This document shows positions 1 to 6,394 of a stretch of DNA of 8,045 bases, piece by piece. The position numbers and the translations under genes are program-made. Position 1 is the first letter of the stretch. Each line of letters starts with the position of its first letter. The notes under the pieces were generated by a model that had not been told where the DNA came from, did not search any database, and worked only from the letters and a program-made list of their open reading frames with translations. Origin of the DNA: Candidatus Atribacteria bacterium (lineage in GTDB: Bacteria > Atribacterota > Atribacteria > Atribacterales > Atribacteraceae); the NCBI GenBank assembly GCA_018056205.1, contig JAGPGC010000046.1, positions 1 through 8,045 on the forward strand. The letters are read 5' to 3'.

Positions 1-1
1 T

Positions 2-757
2 GAAGATACTTTTGGAGATATTTTAAAGGTGGAAAAGAGGGGATTATGGTGGTGGTCTCTGGGAATGACTTGGACCTTGGTTAATTTACGGGGGTTAGAA
101 CAAATCATGATTGATATGTTTGATTACCCCGAAGAACTCCACCGCCTTATGGCATTTTTAGGCGATGGTCATATGGCAAAGGTTGATTTTTTGGAAAAAA
201 ACAACTTGCTCAGTCTTAACAACGATGGGACTTATATTGGTTCTGGGGGATATGGATATACTCATGAGCTTCCTCAATCCGATTTTGATGGGAAGAAAGT
301 TCGTACCATTGATATGTGGGGTTTTTCAGAGAGTCAAGAAACTTGCTACGTTTCGCCAGAAATGTTTGAAGAATTTATCTTTCCCTATCAATACCCATTG
401 TTAGAACGTTTTGGATTGAATTGCTATGGATGCTGTGAACCAATCGATAAACGATGGCAAGTGGTTAAAAAATTCCCGCATCTGAGAAGAATTTCGGTTT
501 CTCCTTGGGCAAATCCGCGGATTATGGCTGATTATTTAGGAACGGATTACATATATTCTCTAAAACCGAATCCGGCTGACTTAGCCGTTTCTCAAATCGA
601 TGAAGGTTATATCAGAAAAAAAATACGCGAATCCTTTCAGATTGCCAAAAATTGTCGGTTAGAAATCATTATGAAAGATAACCATACTATTGGAAAAAAT
701 CCAGAGAATGTAAAGCGGTGGAGCCGGATTGCTCGGGAAGAAGCCGAAAGATTATAG
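2..757 (+). CDS. Uroporphyrinogen decarboxylase (URO-D)/MtaA-like methyltransferase family protein, 5' end missing
   Basis: The reading frame is open from base 2, so the gene begins before the window; the GTG at 29 is an internal codon. About 251 C-terminal residues are present, against roughly 340-400 for the family, so about 100 or more N-terminal residues are missing. The sequence resembles the large group of URO-D-fold proteins in anaerobes: a YGCCEP motif (codons 425-442), where a Cys can serve as zinc or substrate ligand, then an SPWANP strand and a C-terminal MKDNHTIGKNPENV segment typical of the family's last barrel strand and helix. Known members either decarboxylate uroporphyrinogen or move methyl groups between corrinoid proteins and thiols. 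The Cys-rich motif and lack of heme genes nearby make methyl transfer more likely than heme synthesis, but this is inference. No corrinoid protein gene is visible. A long AT-rich gap separates it from the transporter operon, so co-function is uncertain. Confidence 0.8.
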   Translation, partial: EDTFGDILKVEKRGLWWWSLGMTWTLVNLRGLEQIMIDMFDYPEELHRLMAFLGDGHMAKVDFLEKNNLLSLNNDGTYIGSGGYGYTHELPQSDFDGKKVRTIDMWGFSESQETCYVSPEMFEEFIFPYQYPLLERFGLNCYGCCEPIDKRWQVVKKFPHLRRISVSPWANPRIMADYLGTDYIYSLKPNPADLAVSQIDEGYIRKKIRESFQIAKNCRLEIIMKDNHTIGKNPENVKRWSRIAREEAERL

Positions 758-779
758 AAATCTAAAAGATAAATTTATA

Positions 780-808
780 CTGATAATATTAGGTTATCTT
801 GGTATAAT
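780..808 (+). promoter_or_regulatory. Sigma-70-type promoter candidate with extended -10 (distal)
   Basis: A perfect TATAAT lies at 803-808, preceded by TG at 800-801 (extended -10). A partial -35 (CTGATA, 780-785) sits upstream with a 17-bp spacer. It points toward the binding protein gene. Background AT richness makes chance TATAAT boxes common, but the extended TG and correct -35 spacing raise its credibility. Confidence 0.5.
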
Positions 809-835
809 AGTAAATATAATATTAAATTAATTATA

Positions 836-844
836 TGTTATAAT
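836..844 (+). promoter_or_regulatory. Second extended -10 promoter candidate (proximal)
   Basis: TGTTATAAT at 836-844 is a consensus extended -10 element. No recognisable -35 is found 16-18 bp upstream. It could be a second start for the transporter operon or a chance match in AT-rich DNA. Confidence 0.3.
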
Positions 845-1042
845 AAAATTTAAAATTAATGGTGTTAAAGATTTTATTTTGTAAATAAATAAATTAATAA
901 ATAAGAATGTTTTAAAGTAATTTATTATGCAATAAGATGTAAAGAATAAAAAAAATAAAAGAAGGGGGTGAAAAACTTAAATTCTAAGAAAATATCTTTA
1001 TAACCAAAGAAAGAAATTAAAAGAAGGAGGAATGAATTAATT

Positions 1043-2668
1043 ATGAAGAAAAATGTAACAAAAGTTTTGATGAGTATTTTTGTTTTATTAGTAGTTTCAA
1101 CTTTAGTGTCATTTGCCTTTGCTCAGGATATGGATAAACTGGAAAAAGAAACAGCTGATAAAGCCTTTGCAGCAGCTGATAAAGGACAACCTGATCCATC
1201 ATGGAAGGGAAAGAAGTTTACCATTGCAGTTTTAGCTTCAGGCCCTCATGGAGCTATTTCAGGTCCTCTCTATTTCTGGCGTCCCTACTGGGAACAACTG
1301 ACCGGAGCGACCTATGATATCGCCGAAATTCCTTTTGGAGAATTACAAGCCAAAATCTTTACTGATTTGGCAACAGAAACTGGAAATTATGATGCCATAG
1401 TTGGTCCGAGCTTTTTCTATGGTGATTATATTGCTAATGACTGGATAATACCCATTGATAAGTATTTTGATGATCCCAGAATGCCTAAATGGGATCGGGA
1501 TGCAATTGCTCTGCCAATTCGTAAGCTCTATCAATGGGGCGGAAAATGGTATGGATTTAATAATGATCATGATGGGATGGTCATTTACTTCCGCAAAGAT
1601 CTTTTTAATGATCCCAAATGGCAGGAAGAATTTAAAAAAGAATTCAATTATGATTTACCTACCCGTCCGGATAGTTGGCAAGAAATTCTTGATTTAGCGA
1701 AGTTCTTCAACGGAAAAGACTGGAATGGTGATGGAAAAGAAGATTTTGGAATCACCATGCACCTCAAAGTTGGTGAACAGGGTTTCTTTAACTACATAGC
1801 TTTAGCTGGCGGTTTTGTTGTCATGCCGGCACCAGGTGATGATCCAACTAAAGTGACCCGCTATTACAACCAATTTTGGTTTGATCCTGAAACCATGAAA
1901 CCGCTTATCAATACTCCCGGACATGTAAGAGCTATGGAAATGTTAGTTGAGTTAACTAAGTACGGACCAGCTGCCATGGTCGGTTGGGGTTTAGGAGAGG
2001 CTTGGGATGTATTTCTCAGAGGCAACGCAGCGATGTGCTTCACCTTTGGTGATATAGGAACGTTGTCTCAAGATACCCGGGTTTCAGTTATTCAAGGAAA
2101 ATTGGGAGTGGTCCCAATTCCAGGAAGCGAAGAGGTCTATAATCTCGAAACTAACGAATGGGTAAAAATGGAATCACCTAATTTAGTTGCCAATGAATCA
2201 GGAGCTTCCTGGCATGGAGTTATTACCAAGTATGCAGATGATCCAGATATGATCGCTCATTTCTTTTCTTGGCAAGCAACTCCAGAGATTAACCATTGGA
2301 ACGTAGCTTGGGGATGGACTGGTATCGATCCTGGAACAGTCTATGACTTTTTAGAACCAGAAGGTAAAGCCAAAATCGAAGATTACACTTCAACTGGTTT
2401 TAATGAAGCAGACATAGTAGAGTTCCTCGACGCTTACAATACTCTTTGGTTTAAGTACCCACTTAACATTCCTTACTTAAGAATAGCCGGAGCAGCTGAT
2501 TACATTGAAAGTTTAGATATTCATATGTCTGAAGCCTTAACCGGCCAAGCCACACCTCAAGAAGCTTTGGATCGGGTTGCCAAAGATTGGGAAAATATTA
2601 CCGAAGAATTAGGACGCGATGAACAAAAAGCTTTGTACCATGATGCAATTGGGTATTCTGGACAATAG
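1043..2668 (+). CDS. ABC transporter extracellular solute-binding protein (family 1, sugar/polyol type)
   Basis: This 541-residue exported protein should capture the substrate and deliver it to the two permeases encoded just downstream. The N-terminus is a classic Sec signal peptide: Lys-rich start, hydrophobic core at about residues 8-24, and an A-F-A cleavage site at 25-27 before Gln28. There is no lipobox Cys, so the product should be soluble in a periplasm, which hints at a diderm cell. Residues 226-234 form an EF-hand-like calcium loop (D226, N228, D230, G231, D234), as seen in some large sugar-binding proteins. The overall pattern fits the SBP_bac_1 fold, and it is longer than the usual 400-450 residues. 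The start is set by AAGGAGG at 1024-1030, 12 nt before the ATG; the ATG at 1032 runs straight into a stop. The substrate cannot be told from sequence; a sugar, oligosaccharide or polyol is likely from the CUT1-type permeases. Confidence 0.9.
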   Translation: MKKNVTKVLMSIFVLLVVSTLVSFAFAQDMDKLEKETADKAFAAADKGQPDPSWKGKKFTIAVLASGPHGAISGPLYFWRPYWEQLTGATYDIAEIPFGELQAKIFTDLATETGNYDAIVGPSFFYGDYIANDWIIPIDKYFDDPRMPKWDRDAIALPIRKLYQWGGKWYGFNNDHDGMVIYFRKDLFNDPKWQEEFKKEFNYDLPTRPDSWQEILDLAKFFNGKDWNGDGKEDFGITMHLKVGEQGFFNYIALAGGFVVMPAPGDDPTKVTRYYNQFWFDPETMKPLINTPGHVRAMEMLVELTKYGPAAMVGWGLGEAWDVFLRGNAAMCFTFGDIGTLSQDTRVSVIQGKLGVVPIPGSEEVYNLETNEWVKMESPNLVANESGASWHGVITKYADDPDMIAHFFSWQATPEINHWNVAWGWTGIDPGTVYDFLEPEGKAKIEDYTSTGFNEADIVEFLDAYNTLWFKYPLNIPYLRIAGAADYIESLDIHMSEALTGQATPQEALDRVAKDWENITEELGRDEQKALYHDAIGYSGQ

Positions 2669-2701
2669 TTTTTGTAAAATTTAATAATAAGCAATAAATT
2701 T

Positions 2702-2738
2702 GGGGGCTGGTTTACAGTTAAACCAAGCCCCCTGTTTT
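2702..2738 (+). terminator. Intercistronic hairpin / leaky terminator between binding protein and permease genes
   Basis: Bases 2702-2714 pair with 2719-2732 in a 13-bp stem (five G-C pairs at the base, one bulged A at 2725) closed by a CAGT loop, followed by a weak TGTTTT tract. The next gene's ribosome site begins about 3 bases later, so full termination is unlikely. Such hairpins in ABC importer operons commonly stabilise the upstream mRNA and reduce downstream expression, giving more binding protein than permease. That role is inferred here. Confidence 0.7.
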
Positions 2739-2754
2739 AAAGGAGGAGGTTATT

Positions 2755-3636
2755 TTGGGTGTGAAAAAAAGAAGAACGCCTCTTAAGGAACAGGGGAAGA
2801 AATTATTTATTGCTCCCGCTATAACTTGGCTTATGTTATTTACTTTAGCTCCCCTAATTTATACCGTTTACTTAAGTTTTCATGGATCGCGCTTTTTAAA
2901 GGTTACTCGATTTGTAGGATTAAAAAACTTTATTACCGTACTTAGTGATTATCGGTTTTGGGGAGCATTTCGGGTAACCATCATCTTTGTTTTGGGAGGA
3001 TTAGTACTGAGTGTAGGATTAGGTTTGCTATTCGCATTGTTATTTAATCGCCAAATAAAGGGAGTCCAGATTTTTAGAACATTATCAACCATGCCCTTAT
3101 TCACTGCCCCAGTTGCTTTGGGTTACATTTTTATGATCATTTTTTATGAAAATGGTGGACCAATTAATAATTTCCTTAATTCTGTGATTTCAAAACAAGT
3201 GCCCTGGTTATCCAATCCCAGTTGGGCTATTTTCTCGATTCTTATTGCTGATACCTGGCAGTGGACACCTTTTGCTTTTCTGGTTTTATTGGCCAGTCTT
3301 CAAGCGGTTCCGAAAGACCTCTATGAAGCGGCCAGTCTTGATTCCGCTTCAAGCTGGGATGTTTTTAAACATATTACTTTCCCCCTGATTTCTCCTGCCT
3401 TAGGAACAGTTATTATTCTCCGAATTGTTGAGGCCTTTAAAGTATTTGACCTTCCTTTTGCGCTGACCAATGGAGGACCGGGTTTGGCAACCAGAACGTT
3501 GACCTTTAACGTCTATACCAATGGTTTGAGAGACCAAAACCTGGGAACTGCCAGTGCTACAGCTATCGTACTCTTAGTTATTGTTTTAATAGTGAGTACA
3601 TTATTCTTTAAGCGCTACGGTTCAAATTATGAATAA
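2755..3636 (+). CDS. ABC transporter permease, MalF/UgpA type (CUT1 family)
   Basis: This 293-residue inner-membrane protein would form half of the transport channel. About six membrane segments are visible (roughly residues 17-40, 72-96, 108-130, 155-180, 210-230 and 262-285). The EAA loop that contacts the ATPase starts at E191-A192-A193 and ends near P210, but the usual conserved Gly is replaced in EAASLDSAS. The LTNGGP motif at 237-242 is typical of CUT1 sugar permeases of the MalF side. The start is not ATG: TTG at 2755 lies 5-8 nt after the double Shine-Dalgarno GGAGGAGG (2742-2749), and GTG at 2761 is an alternative two codons later. It follows the binding protein gene after an 86-bp gap that holds the hairpin, and the next permease follows by 17 bp. 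The matching ATPase is not in the window. Confidence 0.9.
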   Translation: MGVKKRRTPLKEQGKKLFIAPAITWLMLFTLAPLIYTVYLSFHGSRFLKVTRFVGLKNFITVLSDYRFWGAFRVTIIFVLGGLVLSVGLGLLFALLFNRQIKGVQIFRTLSTMPLFTAPVALGYIFMIIFYENGGPINNFLNSVISKQVPWLSNPSWAIFSILIADTWQWTPFAFLVLLASLQAVPKDLYEAASLDSASSWDVFKHITFPLISPALGTVIILRIVEAFKVFDLPFALTNGGPGLATRTLTFNVYTNGLRDQNLGTASATAIVLLVIVLIVSTLFFKRYGSNYE

Positions 3637-3653
3637 GGCCACGAGGTGCAAAT

Positions 3654-4505
3654 ATGAAAAACCGTAAAAGCAAAATCATCGTTAATTTTTTTCTTTGGAT
3701 AATTGTTGCTATTGTGGCAGTGTGGATGCTTTTTCCATTTTACTGGGCAGTTATCACATCCATAAAAAAACCAGCTGATGTCTTTCAATTATCATTTATT
3801 CCAGGCATACAATTTGATCCAACTTTAGATAACTGGAAATCAGAATTTCAATTGCGAGGAAAAGAAATTACTCGCGCCATGGGGAACTCATTAGCAATCG
3901 GTATTGGTGCTGCTCTGATAGCCTTAGGAATAGGTACCTTGGCTGGGTATGGATTAGCTCGTTTCCGTTATCACCGATGGTCGAATAAAAGTATGTCGAT
4001 GTGGATTTTATCACAAAGATTCCTTCCTCCCGCAGCAACTGTCATCCCTTTTTTCTTAATCTTTAAAAGAATTGGCTTGATCGATAATGTTTTGGCTTTG
4101 ATTCTCATTAATACAACATTTACCATTCCTTTCGCTGTTCTTATTCTGCGTGATGCTTTTAAAGAAATCCCCGAAGAAATCGAAGAATCAGCTTTGGTTG
4201 ATGGTTGTTCTCGATTCCAAGCCTTCATTCGAATGGCCTTGCCATTGGTTGCGCCAGCTTTGGTTTCAGCAGCAATTATTTGTTTTTCTTTTGCTTGGAA
4301 TGAGTTTTTGTTTGCTTTTATAATGTCTTATGCTAAGGCTTCTCCAATGACTGTTATTATCGCTGGAACTCAAGATACCCAAGGAATTCAGTTCTGGTAT
4401 GTAGCTACTCGAATGTTATTAGCAATTGTTCCTCCAGCCGTTCTTGCCTTAACGGTCCAGAAGTATATTGTTAGAGGTTTAACTTTTGGTGCGGTCAAGG
4501 GGTAG
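3654..4505 (+). CDS. ABC transporter permease, MalG/UgpE type (CUT1 family)
   Basis: This 283-residue inner-membrane protein is the second channel subunit, expected to pair with the MalF-type permease encoded 17 bp upstream. About six membrane segments are visible (roughly 9-33, 77-101, 112-135, 143-165, 198-222 and 250-270). The cytoplasmic coupling loop reads E178-S179-A180, then D183-G184, ending at the LP of residues 196-197. It keeps the conserved Gly that its partner lacks but has Ser in the middle of the EAA. SFAWNEFLFA and the C-terminal GLTFGAVKG are typical of MalG/UgpE-like proteins. ATG at 3654 is supported by GAGGTG at 3643-3648, 5 nt upstream. It is the last gene of the transporter operon. 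No intrinsic terminator follows, so transcription may run on into the metal-responsive leader and its terminator. Confidence 0.92.
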   Translation: MKNRKSKIIVNFFLWIIVAIVAVWMLFPFYWAVITSIKKPADVFQLSFIPGIQFDPTLDNWKSEFQLRGKEITRAMGNSLAIGIGAALIALGIGTLAGYGLARFRYHRWSNKSMSMWILSQRFLPPAATVIPFFLIFKRIGLIDNVLALILINTTFTIPFAVLILRDAFKEIPEEIEESALVDGCSRFQAFIRMALPLVAPALVSAAIICFSFAWNEFLFAFIMSYAKASPMTVIIAGTQDTQGIQFWYVATRMLLAIVPPAVLALTVQKYIVRGLTFGAVKG

Positions 4506-4524
4506 ATGGTGGCTTTGGGCTTTG

Positions 4525-4548
4525 TTGACAAATAGAATTATATATGAT
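4525..4548 (+). promoter_or_regulatory. Possible promoter for the riboswitch/efflux unit
   Basis: A perfect TTGACA occurs at 4525-4530 and a TATGAT (5/6 of consensus) at 4543-4548. The 12-bp spacing is too short for a normal pair; TTGTTG at 4522-4527 would give 15 bp. A start near 4555 would place the +1 just upstream of the aptamer, which is where a riboswitch promoter should be. The pairing of elements is uncertain. Confidence 0.3.
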
Positions 4549-4570
4549 AAGTTTTAGACAATAAAATTAA

Positions 4571-4656
4571 ATAGTTTGGAGCAGGCGATTATCCTGGATT
4601 TACCGGGTTAGTGGGGCCGGGCAAAAGGCAGCAGGCAAAAACCTGTGGGACCGATT
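4571..4656 (+). ncRNA. NiCo (czcD-motif) riboswitch aptamer
   Basis: The leader matches my memory of the NiCo aptamer in order and spacing: AGCAGGC (4580-4586), a hairpin, GCCGGGC (4616-4622), GGCAGCAGG (4627-4635), then CCTGTGGGACC (4642-4652). Helices can be drawn for a four-way junction. P1 is short: 4576-4579 with 4651-4654. P2 is 4588-4597 with 4603-4612, loop ATTTA, one U-U mismatch. P3 is very short, near 4621-4629. P4 is GCAGG 4631-4635 with CCTGT 4642-4646. Members of this class bind Co2+ and Ni2+, with Fe2+ also reported, and usually precede czcD-like efflux genes, as here. The weak points are the short P1 and P3; a covariance-model hit would settle it. Confidence 0.85.
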
Positions 4657-4676
4657 TTGGTCTCACAGGTTTTTTT
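4642..4676 (+). terminator. Riboswitch-controlled intrinsic terminator
   Basis: The arm at 4642-4652 pairs with 4659-4669 (11 bp, one G-U pair, GATTTT loop) and is followed by seven T at 4670-4676. The 5' arm is exactly the aptamer's P4 3' strand, conserved GGGA and P1 3' strand, so aptamer and terminator are mutually exclusive. This predicts an ON switch: metal-bound aptamer prevents termination. Confidence 0.9.
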
Positions 4677-4698
4677 ATTTAATTTTGGAGGATTATAT

Positions 4699-5583
4699 AT
4701 GACCGAACAAACCCGTTATTTTACTATTCGAAATGTCCTGCTATGGATTTTACTTCTAAATTGGGGAGTTGCTTTAACAAAGTTATTTTATGGGAGATTT
4801 ATTGGTTCAGTTAGTATGGTTGCCGATGGATTCCATTCTCTTTCCGATGGAGCATCAAACATTATCGGACTGATAGCAATTTCAATTTCGGTTCAACCGG
4901 CTGATGTTGACCATCCCTATGGACATAAAAAATTTGAAAGCTTTGCTTCCATTGTAATCGCCCTGCTCCTTTTCATTGTGAGTATTGATATTTTACAAGG
5001 AGCTATTGGCCGCTTCGGCAAGCCTGTTATCCCAGAAGTAACCACTTCAAGTTTTGTTGTTATGGCGATAGTTATATTTATTAATATTTTGGTGGTAATT
5101 TTTGAGACCCGAATAGGTCGGCGTCTTAATAGTGATATTCTCACCAGTGATGCTCTTCACACCATGAGCGATATCTATGTTTCAATTTCAGTTGCCTTCA
5201 CCTTAGTAGCAGTTCGATTAGGGGTGGTCTGGTTAGATGTGGCTGCAGCGATAGTTATTGCTGGTTTAATTTTAAAATCGGGAATTCAAATTCTTTTAAG
5301 AAGTTCTAATGTTTTGTGCGACCGCATCATCATTGACCCTACGGTTATTAACAAAATTGTTTTTTCTATACCGGGGATTAAGGGTTGTCACGAAATTAGA
5401 ACCCGGGGACGAAAAGATGATATCCATATCGATCTTCATATATTAGTTGCCGATAATATGGAAGTTCAAAATGCACATGAGATAGCAAATCAGGTCGAAA
5501 ATGCTTTAAAAAAGGAAATACCTGGGGTTTCAGACGTTATAGTTCACATTGAACCGATTACCCAAGCTAAAAAATTTTCCTAG
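4699..5583 (+). CDS. Cation diffusion facilitator (CDF) metal efflux transporter, likely Co/Ni/Fe
   Basis: This 294-residue inner-membrane antiporter should export divalent metal in exchange for protons, acting as a dimer. Six membrane segments precede a cytosolic dimerisation domain. The transport site is formed by H46-x3-D50 in TM2 and H154-x3-D158 in TM5, each an HxxxD pair. The TM2-TM3 loop holds the conserved D71-H72-P-Y-G-H76 and E80. The C-terminal domain (about 215-290) keeps His residues in CHEI, IHIDLH and VHIEP, as in YiiP-like proteins. There is no His-rich TM4-TM5 loop. HxxxD in both helices is common in zinc transporters, but the NiCo riboswitch just upstream argues for Co2+/Ni2+ (or Fe2+) as the physiological signal. 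The start is ATG 4699, 7 nt after GGAGG (4687-4691); an in-frame GTG at 4645 lies inside the terminator and would add 18 spurious residues. Confidence 0.92.
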   Translation: MTEQTRYFTIRNVLLWILLLNWGVALTKLFYGRFIGSVSMVADGFHSLSDGASNIIGLIAISISVQPADVDHPYGHKKFESFASIVIALLLFIVSIDILQGAIGRFGKPVIPEVTTSSFVVMAIVIFINILVVIFETRIGRRLNSDILTSDALHTMSDIYVSISVAFTLVAVRLGVVWLDVAAAIVIAGLILKSGIQILLRSSNVLCDRIIIDPTVINKIVFSIPGIKGCHEIRTRGRKDDIHIDLHILVADNMEVQNAHEIANQVENALKKEIPGVSDVIVHIEPITQAKKFS

Positions 5584-5584
5584 A

Positions 5585-5634
5585 AGCTTCACTAAGGAAG
5601 TTAATCAAATCTTTTAAAACCACTTAGTGAAGCT
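5585..5634. terminator. Perfect 12-bp inverted repeat between convergent genes (possible bidirectional terminator)
   Basis: AGCTTCACTAAG (5585-5596) and its exact reverse complement (5623-5634) flank a 26-nt AT-rich spacer. The repeat starts 2 bp after the efflux stop codon and ends 8 bp before the lepB stop codon, filling the convergent gap. No clean T tract follows on either strand, so it is not a canonical intrinsic terminator. A role in ending or protecting both transcripts is inferred. Confidence 0.5.
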
Positions 5635-5642
5635 GAAAAACC

Positions 5643-6224
5643 TCATTTCAAAATGGAAATATGAGTAAGAGGCCAATAGATGAGAAAGGCTCGACCTAAA
5701 ATATTCTTTCGTGGAACGTAACCCCAAAACCGGCTATCATCGCTATTTATACTATTATCACCCAGTACAAAGTAAGAGTCTTCTGGAACAGTTTTTTCTT
5801 CCTCACCATAAAACCCATAATCATAATAAGTGCGACCAAACTTGTCTCCCTGAAGAGGTTCACCATTTACATAAATCATCCCATTGGAAATTTTAATTTT
5901 TTCGCCTGGTAGTCCAATAACTCTCTTGATCAAATTTTTTCTGTTATCAATTGGATATCGAAAAACAACAATGTCTCCCCTTTGAGGCTCGGTAAATCGG
6001 TAGTAAAATTTAGCTACTAAAACCCTTTCTCCTGGAACCAGGGTAGGTTCCATAGAACTTGATGGAATATAAAAACTTTGAATGACAAAGTGAATAATTA
6101 ATAAAGCAATTATTAGAGACCAAACAATAGTTTCAATTGCCTCTCGCCAGGGACTTTTCTTTTTTTTCTCTTTTGCTGGAAGAGCATTATGGTCAGTTTT
6201 TGATAGAGACTTTTCTTTTTTCAT
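5643..6224 (-). CDS. lepB: Signal peptidase I
   Basis: This 193-residue membrane-anchored serine protease removes signal peptides from Sec/Tat-exported proteins, such as the binding protein encoded in this window. A Lys-rich cytosolic tail (residues 1-28) leads to one membrane segment (about 29-50). Then come box B with catalytic Ser57 in S-S-S-M-E-P-T, box C R82-G-D, box D with the general base Lys100 in K-R-V-I-G-L-P-G-E, and box E G155-D-N-S with SRFWG at 164-168. All catalytic elements are intact and the size fits the short bacterial form. The start is ATG at 6224 with GAGGTG (6229-6234) 4 nt upstream; the ATG at 6239 is in frame (5 residues longer) but has no ribosome site and would put that GAGGTG inside its own codons. 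A promoter lies at 6366-6394. It converges on the efflux gene. Confidence 0.95.
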   Translation of the reverse strand: MKKEKSLSKTDHNALPAKEKKKKSPWREAIETIVWSLIIALLIIHFVIQSFYIPSSSMEPTLVPGERVLVAKFYYRFTEPQRGDIVVFRYPIDNRKNLIKRVIGLPGEKIKISNGMIYVNGEPLQGDKFGRTYYDYGFYGEEEKTVPEDSYFVLGDNSINSDDSRFWGYVPRKNILGRAFLIYWPLTHISILK

Positions 6225-6365
6225 TCTACACCTCTTCATTGTCGGAAATGTACAAAATTCTCTTTTTCTTCAAGGATTCTATTCACTCCTTATCAGTTAA
6301 CCATATAAAATGTTCCTGAGGGAATAACCAATATACAAAATAATAAAATTAATTTTTTGGGTAGC

Positions 6366-6394
6366 ATTATCCTTTATTTTCGCTAAAGTATCAA
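6366..6394 (-). promoter_or_regulatory. Sigma-70 promoter for lepB
   Basis: Reading on the minus strand, TTGATA (6394-6389) and GATAAT (6371-6366) are each 5/6 matches to consensus with an ideal 17-bp spacer. The -35 overlaps the TGA stop codon of the repressor gene. It predicts a leader of about 135 nt before lepB. The spacer itself is bounded by CTTTA and TAAAG in inverted orientation, which may be an operator. Confidence 0.65.

Larger units (their letters stand above)
758..1042 (+). promoter_or_regulatory. AT-rich intergenic leader upstream of the transporter operon
   Basis: This 285-bp gap is almost entirely A and T, with short AAAT-type runs around 881-906. It contains two promoter candidates (listed separately), a G-rich Shine-Dalgarno-like patch at 962-970 with no good start codon behind it, and the true ribosome site before 1043. 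A transcript from either promoter would have a leader of about 190-230 nt. I see no riboswitch-like structure and no convincing terminator for the upstream gene. Confidence 0.6.

Noticed and set aside
29..31. GTG at 29 as the start of the URO-D-like gene
   Set aside because: The frame is open to the left edge and the protein would lack the N-terminal part of the barrel; it is an internal Val.
766..800. AAGATAA/TTATCTT inverted repeat as a terminator of the URO-D-like gene
   Set aside because: Only 7 AT-rich base pairs with a 21-nt loop, and no T tract follows; likely chance.
881..906. AAAT-type short tandem run as a repeat element or origin box
   Set aside because: Imperfect, short and in an AT-rich gap; no DnaA-box-like or phased iteron pattern seen.
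968..1003. 11-codon GTG mini-ORF in the importer leader
   Set aside because: The GTG overlaps its own putative ribosome site, so initiation there is implausible.
1343..1697. Open frames of 75-80 codons inside the binding protein gene on either strand
   Set aside because: They are shadows of the well-supported gene, with no ribosome sites or recognisable domains. The same holds for other short frames at 165-404, 3971-4228, 4917-5144, 5711-5896, 6137-6319, 6425-6700, 7250-7432, 7404-7610 and 7675-7896.
4571..4676. yybP-ykoY (Mn2+) riboswitch as an alternative identity
   Set aside because: The conserved blocks and their order match the NiCo class, and I do not see the paired conserved loops of the Mn2+ class.
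4645..4698. 18-residue N-terminal extension of the CDF protein from a GTG
   Set aside because: The GTG lies inside the riboswitch/terminator stem and has no ribosome site; ATG 4699 has GGAGG at the right distance.
6225..6239. lepB start at the upstream ATG (6239)
   Set aside because: No ribosome site precedes it, while GAGGTG lies 4 nt before the ATG at 6224.
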